Positions 6,999 to 12,289 of a stretch of DNA of 12,289 nt are shown in pieces. Both the position numbers and the translations under genes were made by a program. This DNA comes from Chloroflexota bacterium (GTDB lineage: Bacteria; Chloroflexota; Limnocylindria; QHBO01), in the NCBI GenBank assembly GCA_023250255.1, contig JAHFBB010000009.1, positions 1 to 12,289 on the forward strand, written 5' to 3'. How positions within the stretch are numbered: the first letter of the stretch is position 1; each line of letters opens with the position of its first letter. The notes below the pieces were generated by a model. The model made no database searches. It was not told the origin of the DNA and saw nothing but the letters and a program-made list of their open reading frames with translations.

Positions 6999-7474
6999 CG
7001 GTCGAAATTCCGACCGGTTTCGGGAATGGGCATCCGGATGAACGGCGGAACCAGGTAGGGCAGAGCCCCGGCCTGCAGGTCGCGCAGGATGTCGGCCGCC
7101 TGCCCGATCAGCTCGGTCACGCCAATACCGCCGTGGACCGGCTCGTACCCGCGCAGCTTGGCGATGCCCTCGGCCAGCTTGTTCCGTGCACCACGCGGAT
7201 TGCGCCGCTGCAGATGCAGCAGGCCCGCGGCGATCTGGATCAGGCCCTGGTAGAAGTCGCGCTCGCGATCCTCCGCGGCACGCCAGATAGTTTCCCATGC
7301 CTCATGGGCGTGCCAATACCGGGCGCCGTTGAACAGGGAGATGCCTTCGCGGAAGAGCCGATCCACCTCAGCCGGCGCGAGTGCCGGTTTCCGGCCCCGA
7401 CCAAGGGTCTCCGTGGCAGGAACCGCATCGGTCCTGGCTGTCTTCCGTCTTGCCGGACGTTTCGTCTGGGTCAC
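6995..7474 (-). CDS. DUF309 family protein
   Basis: 159 aa from the GTG at 7474-7472. The N-terminal 30 residues are Lys/Arg-rich and probably disordered. The DUF309 core follows: FNGARYWHAHEAWETIW at about residues 47-64, with the His-x-His and Trp-Glu signature, then FYQGLIQIAAGLLHLQRRNP at about 74-93. The family is a small helical bundle of unknown biochemical role; the conserved His/Glu pattern suggests a ligand- or metal-binding site but this is unproven. The frame is open back to another GTG at 7549, but those extra 25 codons do not resemble the family. A TACGAT box 7 nt before 7474 favours leaderless initiation there. The last codon overlaps the fumC start. Confidence 0.85.
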   Translation of the reverse strand: MTQTKRPARRKTARTDAVPATETLGRGRKPALAPAEVDRLFREGISLFNGARYWHAHEAWETIWRAAEDRERDFYQGLIQIAAGLLHLQRRNPRGARNKLAEGIAKLRGYEPVHGGIGVTELIGQAADILRDLQAGALPYLVPPFIRMPIPETGRNFDR

Positions 7475-7481
7475 GATCGCG

Positions 7482-7487
7482 ATCGTA
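7482..7487 (-). promoter_or_regulatory. Possible -10 element for leaderless DUF309-fumC transcript
   Basis: TACGAT on the minus strand (7487-7482), ending 7 nt before the GTG at 7474. A TAnnnT hexamer at this distance is the layout of leaderless promoters known in actinobacteria and some other high-GC phyla. No Shine-Dalgarno sequence precedes this GTG. The motif is short, so chance occurrence is possible. Confidence 0.4.
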
Positions 7488-7544
7488 CAGCGGCAGTCCA
7501 CGCCTGCGCCGCGCGGCCAGACTCCCTCAATCCTCCGCAGGTCG

Positions 7545-7562
7545 TTCACAATTCATCCACAA
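7545..7562. promoter_or_regulatory. Tandem half-sites, possible OmpR-type operator
   Basis: TTCACAA (7545-7551) and TCCACAA (7556-7562) are near-identical heptamers starting 11 bp apart, about one helical turn, as expected for winged-helix regulators of the OmpR/PhoB family that bind direct repeats. They lie in the divergent gap between the DUF309 gene and the membrane-protein/two-component operon, which encodes such a regulator. Autoregulation is an inference; two short repeats are thin evidence. Confidence 0.25.
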
Positions 7563-7613
7563 CCGACCCGCATGGTGGGTGGCACGGATCGCTGCCGCGG
7601 TCCTTCCATCAGC

Positions 7614-7620
7614 AAGGAGA
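7614..7620 (+). promoter_or_regulatory. Ribosome-binding site of the small membrane protein
   Basis: AAGGAGA 10 nt before the ATG at 7631. It selects this ATG as the start over the longer open frame that reads through from upstream. Confidence 0.7.
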
Positions 7621-7630
7621 GCCCTCTTCC

Positions 7631-8017
7631 ATGCACGTCTTCGGTCGCCTTCTCGCCTTCTTCCTGCTACTCGGCATCCTCGTCGCCGGCGGGGTCGCCG
7701 TGTACAACGCCGGTGTCAACGCCGGCATCGCTGCCGATCTCGGCAATGCCATTGCCTCCGGCGGCGCGGTGCCGGTCCCCTGGTACCCTGGTCCATACCT
7801 CGCCCATCCGTGGGGATTCGGCTTCTTCGGAATCCTGTTCGGGATCTTCTTCCTGTTCCTGATCTTCGGCCTGCTGCGGGCCGTCATTGGCGGTGGGCAC
7901 CACGGTCGCTGGCACCACGACCAGGGCGGTTCGAAGCGCGACGGCTGGCAGTCGCACCTGAACGAGTGGCATGACGCCCAGCATGCCGGTACCCCACCAA
8001 GCCCACCGACCAGCTGA
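7631..8017 (+). CDS. Small two-helix membrane protein with His/Trp-rich tail
   Basis: 128 aa. The first membrane helix spans about residues 6-24 and a second, very aromatic one about 62-86 (FGFFGILFGIFFLFLIFGLL). The loop between holds a small-residue repeat (YNAGVNAGIAADLGNA) and a Pro/Tyr/Trp stretch. The tail after residue 88 is rich in His and Trp (GGGHHGRWHHDQGG, then WQSHLNEWHDAQH): eight His in about 30 residues, which could bind a metal or serve as a cytoplasmic contact surface. No known enzyme motif. The ATG at 7631 has a good ribosome site. It lies 53 nt before the response regulator on the same strand, so it may be an accessory or target of that two-component system. Function not recognised. 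Confidence 0.75.
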   Translation: MHVFGRLLAFFLLLGILVAGGVAVYNAGVNAGIAADLGNAIASGGAVPVPWYPGPYLAHPWGFGFFGILFGIFFLFLIFGLLRAVIGGGHHGRWHHDQGGSKRDGWQSHLNEWHDAQHAGTPPSPPTS

Positions 8018-8028
8018 CTGACCGATGC

Positions 8029-8054
8029 GGACGGGCGGCCCCGGCCGCCCGTCC
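8029..8054 (+). terminator. Perfect 12-bp GC hairpin between membrane protein and response regulator
   Basis: GGACGGGCGGCC at 8029-8040 and its exact complement GGCCGCCCGTCC at 8043-8054, with a nominal 2-nt CC spacer (a tetraloop if the inner pair opens). There is no T-run on the plus side after it, so it is not a textbook intrinsic terminator. It sits 11 nt after the membrane-protein stop and 16 nt before the regulator ATG. It could slow or stop transcription, protect the upstream mRNA end, or hinder ribosome access to the regulator gene. Confidence 0.4.
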
Positions 8055-8057
8055 CTC

Positions 8058-8063
8058 TACCAT
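8058..8063 (+). promoter_or_regulatory. Possible -10 element for leaderless response-regulator transcript
   Basis: TACCAT, ending 7 nt before the ATG at 8071. It fits the TAnnnT spacing of a leaderless promoter and would give the regulator its own transcript downstream of the hairpin. No Shine-Dalgarno sequence is present before either candidate ATG (8062 or 8071). Confidence 0.35.
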
Positions 8064-8070
8064 GCCCGCC

Positions 8071-8748
8071 ATGGCCCGGATCCTGGTCGTCGATGACGAA
8101 CCGAAGATCGCCCGCCTGGTTGTGGACTATCTCGAGCAGGCGGGCTTCGCTGTTTCGGTCGCTCGCGACGGCGAGGAGGCTCTGCGGCGGGCGCACCAGC
8201 AGCGGCCCGACCTGATCGTCCTCGACCTGGGTCTGCCGCGAATCGACGGACTGGAGGTCACCCGCCGGCTGCGCCGGGATTCGGGGGTGCCGATCATCAT
8301 GCTGACCGCGCGCGACGACGAGACGGACAAGATCGTCGGTCTCGAACTCGGAGCCGACGATTACGTCACCAAGCCATTCAGCCCCCGCGAGTTGACCGCT
8401 CGCATTCGTGCCCTACTCCGCCGGCACAGCGGCGACGCCGAGGCGGAGGTCATCCGCACCGGCGACCTGGTGCTCGATCTGCCGCGCCTGCGGGCCGAGG
8501 TCGGTGGGCGGGTCATCCCACTGACCGCGACCGAGTTCGGGTTGTTGGCGGCCCTCGCCCGCCAACCGGGGCGGGTCTTCACCCGCTCCCAGTTGCTCGA
8601 CGCCATTCACGGGGTCGCTTTCGAGTCGTATGAGCGGGCGATCGACGCGCACGTGAAGAACATCCGCCGCAAGCTCGAACCCGATCCGCGGTCGCCCCGC
8701 CACCTGCTGACGGTCTACGGCGTCGGCTACCGGTTGACCGATGCCTGA
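8071..8748 (+). CDS. OmpR/PhoB-family response regulator
   Basis: 225 aa from the ATG at 8071 (MARILVVDDE); another in-frame ATG lies three codons upstream at 8062. The receiver domain, about residues 1-118, has all key residues: acidic pair Asp8-Asp9, phospho-acceptor Asp52 in LIVLDLGLP, Thr79 in MLTARD and Lys101 in YVTKPF. The C-terminal winged helix-turn-helix DNA-binding domain, about 128-225, shows LTATEFGLLAALARQPGRVF, RSQLLDAI, AIDAHVKNIRRKLEPDP and TVYGVGYRL. It is the phosphorylated transcription factor of a two-component system. It overlaps the kinase start by eight bases, so the two are translated together. Target genes are unknown; autoregulation is plausible. Confidence 0.96.
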   Translation: MARILVVDDEPKIARLVVDYLEQAGFAVSVARDGEEALRRAHQQRPDLIVLDLGLPRIDGLEVTRRLRRDSGVPIIMLTARDDETDKIVGLELGADDYVTKPFSPRELTARIRALLRRHSGDAEAEVIRTGDLVLDLPRLRAEVGGRVIPLTATEFGLLAALARQPGRVFTRSQLLDAIHGVAFESYERAIDAHVKNIRRKLEPDPRSPRHLLTVYGVGYRLTDA

Positions 8749-9862
8749 CCAACATTGGCGCCATGGGCGCCATCGGCCGCCCTGGTGGCCGGACGACGAG
8801 CCCTGGCCACCGACAGGCCCCGAGCAGGCTGCGAACTGGAGCCATGCGCGCGGCAACTTCATGTGGCGCATCGGCTGCTTCTTCGCGTTCCTGTTCGTGG
8901 GCGTCATTGGTCTGACGGTCGTGCTGTCGTGGGTCATCGGTAGCGCGTTCAACTCCGGCAATCCGTGGGCCGTGATCTTGGTCATCGGTCTGGTGCTGTT
9001 CGTGCTGTTCGGGGTCCTTGGTCGGGCGGTCCGACGGACGGCGCGTCCGGTGGGCGACCTCATCGAAGCGTCGGGCCGGGTGGAGGTCGGGGATTTCAGC
9101 ACCCGCGTGCCCGAACGCGGCCCCCGCGAGGTTCGCGCGTTGGTGCGCGCCTTCAACGCCATGAGCGCCCGGCTCGAGGAGGCCGAGGGCCAGCGCCGCT
9201 CGGCCCTGGCCGACGTGTCGCATGAGCTGCGGACACCGCTGGCCGTGATCCAGGGCAATGTCGAGGCCATCCGCGACGGCGTGTACCCGGCCGATGCCGA
9301 GCACCTCGAACCGATCCTGGACGAGATCCGGGTCATGGAGCGCCTGATCGAAGATCTGCGCACGTTGAGCCTGGTCGACGCGGGAGGTCTGGTCCTCCAT
9401 CGCGAACCGACCGATCTCGGCCAACTGCTGACCGACCTGACCGATGCCTACCAAGCACAGGCGGCCCAGGCCAGTGTCGACCTGAACGCAGCCGTCCCCG
9501 ACGAGCCGCGGACCTTCGATCTGGACCCTGCCCGAATGCGCGAGGTCATCGCCAACCTCGTGACCAATGCGCTCCGCCATACCCCCGCCGGAGGGTCCGT
9601 GGAACTCGCCTTGACCTTGGCCGGGGGCGAGGCGGAGGTCACGGTGATCGACACCGGCAGTGGCATGGCCGCAGCCGACCTCGAGCACGTGTTCGACCGG
9701 TTCTATCGGTCTGCCGACTCCCCCGGCAGCGGCCTCGGCCTGTCGATCGCTCGCGACCTGGTCGTAGCTCATGGCGGAGTCATCACTGCCACTTCGGAGC
9801 CGGGCAAGGGCACTACGGTCCGCGTGGTGTTGCCAGGACAGGTTCCAAACTCGGACACCTAG
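8741..9862 (+). CDS. Sensor histidine kinase with minimal extracytoplasmic loop
   Basis: 373 aa. The cytoplasmic N-terminal 40 residues are rich in His, Trp and Pro. Two membrane helices (about 42-67 and 76-97) are joined by only about eight residues (FNSGNPWA region), so there is no external sensor domain. HAMP linker follows at about 98-150. The dimerisation/phosphoacceptor helix has His161 in DVSHELRTPLAV. The catalytic HATPase domain has the N box (Asn272, Asn276 in NLVTNALRH), G1 box DTGSGM (304-309), an F-box-like FDRFYRS and G2 box GSGLGLSIA (329-337). All catalytic motifs are intact. It autophosphorylates on His161 and passes phosphate to the regulator encoded upstream. The architecture recalls intramembrane-sensing kinases, which often take input from a small membrane partner. 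The stimulus is unknown. Confidence 0.95.
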   Translation: MPDQHWRHGRHRPPWWPDDEPWPPTGPEQAANWSHARGNFMWRIGCFFAFLFVGVIGLTVVLSWVIGSAFNSGNPWAVILVIGLVLFVLFGVLGRAVRRTARPVGDLIEASGRVEVGDFSTRVPERGPREVRALVRAFNAMSARLEEAEGQRRSALADVSHELRTPLAVIQGNVEAIRDGVYPADAEHLEPILDEIRVMERLIEDLRTLSLVDAGGLVLHREPTDLGQLLTDLTDAYQAQAAQASVDLNAAVPDEPRTFDLDPARMREVIANLVTNALRHTPAGGSVELALTLAGGEAEVTVIDTGSGMAAADLEHVFDRFYRSADSPGSGLGLSIARDLVVAHGGVITATSEPGKGTTVRVVLPGQVPNSDT

Positions 9863-9886
9863 GACCCCGTCACCGGCGCGTTCGCC

Positions 9887-9892
9887 TATCCT
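9887..9892 (+). promoter_or_regulatory. Possible -10 element for leaderless hydrolase transcript
   Basis: TATCCT, ending 6 nt before the ATG at 9899, with no Shine-Dalgarno sequence in the 36-nt gap after the kinase stop. The spacing suits a leaderless promoter, giving the hydrolase its own transcript. No convincing -35 box is seen. Confidence 0.4.
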
Positions 9893-9898
9893 TCCGCG

Positions 9899-10636
9899 AT
9901 GCGGCTCACCGTGATCGGGGGGAGTGGCGGGTACCCGGGTCAGGGCCGGCCGTGCAGCGGCTACCTCGTCGAGGCCGATGGCTTCACCCTCCTCCTTGAC
10001 CCCGGATATGGGGTTGCCACAGCGCTCTCGATCAGTGACGGGCTCAGGTTCGATGCGGTGCTCGTCAGCCATGCGCACCCTGATCATTGCGCCGACCTGA
10101 ATCCGATTCTCCGAGCCCGGGTGTGGGCGGACCATCCCCTGCCGCCACTCCCCGTTTACGCATTGCCAGGCGCCCTCGACGCGGTCCTGGCTCTCGATCG
10201 ACCCGATCTGCTGGCCGGCTCGTACCTGCTTCGCGACCTGGACCCCAGCGGGGACCTGAGCATTGGGCCGTTCCAGATTCTGACCGCGCCCCTCCCCCAT
10301 CCGCGACCCAACCTCGGGTTCCGCTTCAGCGTCGGCCGCCGATCCCTGGTCTACACCGGTGACTGCGGCCCCTCGGAGGAGCTGATCCACTTGGCTGATG
10401 GCGCCGACCTCCTCTTGGCAGAGGCCTCCTTCGCCGGGATCGTTCCGCCGGAGATCGTCGGCTCGCTGTCGAGCGCGGCCGATGTCGGCCGCGAGGCCGC
10501 GACCGGCGGAGTGCAGCGCCTAATCCTCACCCACCTCCTGCCGGAGACCAACGAGGCCGCTGCAGTAGCGGCGGCGGCGCAGTACTTTGCAAGTCCGATC
10601 GCCGTGGCGCGCCCGGGTCTCGTCGTCGTGACCTGA
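9899..10636 (+). CDS. Metallo-beta-lactamase-fold hydrolase (RNase Z-like family)
   Basis: 245 aa, a compact single-domain MBL-fold protein. Likely metal ligands are His58, His60, Asp62 and His63 in SHAHPDHCADL, His134 in PLPHPRPNLGFRF, Asp155 in VYTGDCGPS and His212 in LTHLLP. The order and spacing fit the RNase Z/ElaC-like branch (two-zinc hydrolases, including tRNA 3' processing enzymes and many uncharacterised phosphodiesterase-like members). However, the family's His-Ser/Leu-Thr motif near residue 189 appears to be Ser-Leu-Ser-Ser, and I see no exosite arm, so true tRNase Z activity is doubtful. It follows the kinase by 36 nt and converges on the dehydrogenase at 10740. It may be unrelated to the two-component system. 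Confidence 0.88.
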   Translation: MRLTVIGGSGGYPGQGRPCSGYLVEADGFTLLLDPGYGVATALSISDGLRFDAVLVSHAHPDHCADLNPILRARVWADHPLPPLPVYALPGALDAVLALDRPDLLAGSYLLRDLDPSGDLSIGPFQILTAPLPHPRPNLGFRFSVGRRSLVYTGDCGPSEELIHLADGADLLLAEASFAGIVPPEIVGSLSSAADVGREAATGGVQRLILTHLLPETNEAAAVAAAAQYFASPIAVARPGLVVVT

Positions 10637-10739
10637 TCAGCCCCAGTCGTCGGGCACATTGCGCCACTACCGAATTGGCCCCCGGCTGGAAACCTCCTTG
10701 TGGAAGATCTCCGAGTTGCGCGCCAGGCGGTGCCAGGCG

Positions 10740-12104
10740 TCAGCCGATGCGGATCATCTTCTTATTCACGAACTCGTCGGCGCCAAAGCGGCCAAGCTCA
10801 CGGCCCGAGCCCGAGCGCTTGATCCCGCCGAACGGCAGTTCGGCGCCGTCGGCGAGCACGACGTTCACGAACACCATGCCGGCCTCGATGCCGTCGGCGA
10901 CGCGGAGCGCCTGCTCGTGGTCGGTGGAGTAGACGTACGAGCCCAGGCCGAACGGGGTGTCGTTGGCGATGCGTACGGCGTCGGCCTCGTCCTTCGCGCG
11001 GAACAGCAGTGCGACCGGGCCGAAGAACTCCTCCTGGGAGGCGGGGTTCTCGGGAGTGACATCGGTCAGCACGGTCGTCTGGAAGAACGCGCCGTTGCGG
11101 GTCCCACCGTGCACGAGCGTCGCGCCGTGCTCGACCGCGCGCTTCACCTGGTCGTCGACGCGCTCGGCGGCCTTCAGCGAGGAAAGCGGGCCGAGCGCTG
11201 TGTCGGCCGACGTTGGATCGGTGGCCTCGATGTCGGCGATCTTGGCGGTGAACTTCGCCAGGAAGGGCTCGTACAGCTCGTCGGCGACGATGAAGCGCTT
11301 GGCCGCGTTGCACGACTGGCCGCTGTTGTCGAGGCGGGCGTCGACCGCGTTCTGCACCGTGGCGTCGAGGTCGTCGGTCGAAAGCAGGATGAAGGGGTCC
11401 GAGCCGCCGAGCTCGAGCACGACCTTCTTCAGGTGGCGGCCGGCGATCTCGGCGACCGCGGCGCCGGCGCGCTCGGAGCCGGTGAGCGAGACGCCCTGTA
11501 CGCGAGGGTCCGCGATGACCCGCTCGATCTGGTCGTGCGAGGCATAGATGTTCACGTACGCGCCACTCGGGAAGCCCGCGTCGAGGAAGATCCGGTGCAT
11601 CGCGGCGGCGGATTCGGGGCACTGCTCGGCGAGCTTGAGCAGGATCGTGTTGCCGATGATCAGGTTCGGGCCGGCGAATCGGGCGACCTGGTAGTACGGG
11701 AAGTTCCACGGCATGACGCCCAGCAGCACCCCGAGCGACGAGCGGCGGATAACCGCCGAGCCATCGCCCGCGAGGAGTTGGATCGGCTCGTCTTTCAGGA
11801 AGTCCGGCGAATGGTCTGCGTAGTACTCGTAGATCGCCGCCGCGAAGTCGACCTCGCCGAGCGCCTGCCCGATGGGCTTGCCCATCTCGCGCACGATGAT
11901 CTCCGCGAGCTCCTGGCGGCGCTCGGTGTGCAGTTCGCTGACGCGGCGGATGCCGGCTGCACGCTCCGCGACGGTGGTCGACCGCGACCAGCTGCGGTGC
12001 GCGTCATCGGCCGCGGTGATGGCGGCCTCGAGTTGGGCGTCGGTGATGGTGTCGTAGGTCTTGACCGTCTCGCCGGTGGCGGGATTGGTCACGGCATAGC
12101 TCAT
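10740..12104 (-). CDS. Succinate-semialdehyde dehydrogenase-like aldehyde dehydrogenase
   Basis: 454 aa, the length of the short SSADH group, which oxidises succinate semialdehyde to succinate and so feeds the TCA cycle from GABA-type compounds. The N-terminus (VTNPATGETVKTY) and EMGKPIGQALGEV region are typical. Catalytic residues: Asn134 in MPWNFP, Glu231 in LELGGSDP, Cys265 in NSGQSC and Glu359 in EEFFGPV. Lys157-Leu-Ala-Glu160 carries the Glu that in characterised ALDHs contacts the adenine ribose, so NAD+ is the likelier cofactor. The ATG at 12104 is preceded by AAGGAGA 8 nt upstream. It differs strongly from the other dehydrogenase of this window and is not a recent duplicate. The exact substrate is inferred from family resemblance only. 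Confidence 0.92.
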   Translation of the reverse strand: MSYAVTNPATGETVKTYDTITDAQLEAAITAADDAHRSWSRSTTVAERAAGIRRVSELHTERRQELAEIIVREMGKPIGQALGEVDFAAAIYEYYADHSPDFLKDEPIQLLAGDGSAVIRRSSLGVLLGVMPWNFPYYQVARFAGPNLIIGNTILLKLAEQCPESAAAMHRIFLDAGFPSGAYVNIYASHDQIERVIADPRVQGVSLTGSERAGAAVAEIAGRHLKKVVLELGGSDPFILLSTDDLDATVQNAVDARLDNSGQSCNAAKRFIVADELYEPFLAKFTAKIADIEATDPTSADTALGPLSSLKAAERVDDQVKRAVEHGATLVHGGTRNGAFFQTTVLTDVTPENPASQEEFFGPVALLFRAKDEADAVRIANDTPFGLGSYVYSTDHEQALRVADGIEAGMVFVNVVLADGAELPFGGIKRSGSGRELGRFGADEFVNKKMIRIG

Positions 12105-12112
12105 CGTGTGGG

Positions 12113-12119
12113 TCTCCTT
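12113..12119 (-). promoter_or_regulatory. Shine-Dalgarno site of the SSADH-like gene
   Basis: AAGGAGA on the minus strand, 8 nt before the ATG at 12104-12102. It decides this start. Confidence 0.75.
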
Positions 12120-12158
12120 GTCAGTGGACCACGCCAGAGCCGGTCTGCCATGAGGCAG

Positions 12159-12174
12159 CCCGCCCGGGGGCGGG
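12159..12174 (-). terminator. GC-rich hairpin after the cobalamin adenosyltransferase gene
   Basis: CCCGCC and GGCGGG (12159-12164 and 12169-12174) form a short stem with a 4-nt loop. CAGCCC and GGGCTG (12156-12161 and 12180-12185) offer an alternative outer pairing. No T-run follows on the minus strand. It is 20 nt past the adenosyltransferase stop and within the likely leader of the next gene, so it might be a weak terminator or merely leader structure. Confidence 0.25.
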
Positions 12175-12190
12175 TTGGTGGGCTGGGGCG

Positions 12191-12196
12191 ATTCTA
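12191..12196 (-). promoter_or_regulatory. Possible -10 element upstream of the SSADH-like gene
   Basis: TAGAAT on the minus strand (12196-12191), one mismatch from TATAAT, overlapping the TAG of the adenosyltransferase. The sequence 17 nt upstream has no good -35 match. If real, the transcript would have a leader of about 80 nt containing the hairpin and the AAGGAGA site. Confidence 0.25.
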
Positions 12197-12289
12197 CTCG
12201 CGGTTTCGAACCGGGCGGAAGCCCCCATCGGCCGCGCGAGCCATCACAAACAGCAGGTCGGCCAGCCGGTTGAGGTACGGCATGACCTG
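12194..12289 (-). CDS. PduO-type cob(I)alamin adenosyltransferase, C-terminal end only
   Basis: The last 31 codons of a minus-strand gene whose 5' part lies beyond the window, ending in TAG at 12196-12194. They read QVMPYLNRLADLLFVMARAA followed by an Arg/Gly-rich tail. The Tyr-Leu-Asn-Arg-Leu-(Ala/Ser)-Asp-Leu-Leu-Phe-Val-x-Ala-Arg helix is the hallmark C-terminus of PduO/MMAB-type ATP:cob(I)alamin adenosyltransferases, which make adenosylcobalamin from cob(I)alamin and ATP. It suggests the organism uses coenzyme B12-dependent enzymes. Only this piece is visible, so completeness cannot be judged. It is 89 nt upstream of the SSADH-like gene on the same strand. Confidence 0.8.
   Translation of the reverse strand, partial: QVMPYLNRLADLLFVMARAADGGFRPVRNRE

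Noticed and set aside
6081..7058. Long plus-strand frame opposite fumC
   Set aside because: Antisense shadow of a clearly coding fumarase; no recognisable motif.
7000..7298. N-terminal extension of fumC by 100 residues
   Set aside because: The upstream frame is the shadow of the DUF309 gene; the ATG at 6998 gives the standard class II fumarase N-terminus.
8579..10390. A 603-codon open frame on the minus strand opposite the kinase and hydrolase genes
   Set aside because: The plus strand carries intact, motif-complete proteins over the same bases. The minus frame is low-complexity in Arg, Ala, Gly, Asp and His, with no domain, and arises from high-GC codon bias.
10637..10739. Convergent gap with a repeated GCCAGGCG and an AAGGAGG-like sequence on the minus strand
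   Set aside because: The repeat is two short copies and the ribosome-site-like sequence has no start codon or coding frame after it. No terminator hairpin was seen.
1..12289. CRISPR array, tRNA, insertion sequence or defence island
   Set aside because: No regularly spaced repeats, no tRNA cloverleaf or CCA-end pattern, no transposase or nuclease gene and no terminal inverted repeats were found on reading both strands.

Overview
The window is high-GC bacterial DNA with dense genes and short gaps. No tRNA, rRNA, CRISPR array, transposase or phage gene is visible. The exported protein at the left edge (a Cys-rich S-layer-homology segment right after an Ala-Leu-Ala signal-peptide end), small Ser/Thr/Pro-linker lipoproteins and several apparently leaderless genes suggest Chloroflexota, perhaps the Limnocylindria group. 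An actinobacterium-like high-GC lineage cannot be excluded from sequence reading alone.

Left part (1-3.3 kb): the 3' part of an exported SLH-type protein on the plus strand faces a minus-strand set: a stand-alone cyclic-nucleotide-binding-domain protein, an aldehyde dehydrogenase with a strong Shine-Dalgarno site, and a small lipoprotein whose ATG overlaps the dehydrogenase stop (TGATG).

Middle (3.3-7.5 kb): a scar with two gene remnants comes first. One is a plus-strand piece resembling the C-terminal tail of a CaiB/BaiF CoA-transferase (about 3352-3450). The other is a minus-strand, N-terminally truncated and frameshifted class II fumarase (3613-4364). Then come a lipoprotein with three carboxypeptidase-regulatory-like beta modules, an intact fumC, and a DUF309 gene overlapping fumC by four bases. 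DUF309, fumC and the lipoprotein look like one minus-strand operon. The broken fumarase is a paralogue of the intact one.

Right part (7.6-12.3 kb): plus-strand genes encode a small two-helix membrane protein with a His/Trp-rich tail, an OmpR-type response regulator and a histidine kinase with almost no extracytoplasmic loop. A metallo-beta-lactamase-fold hydrolase follows. Convergent to it is a minus-strand succinate-semialdehyde-dehydrogenase-like enzyme, and the last 96 bases carry the C-terminus of a PduO-type cob(I)alamin adenosyltransferase.

No clearly new multi-gene defence or biosynthetic system is seen. The points most worth checking are the sensor operon (loop-less kinase plus small membrane partner), the gene debris beside fumC, and a recurring TAnnnT box 6-7 nt before start codons that lack a Shine-Dalgarno site.
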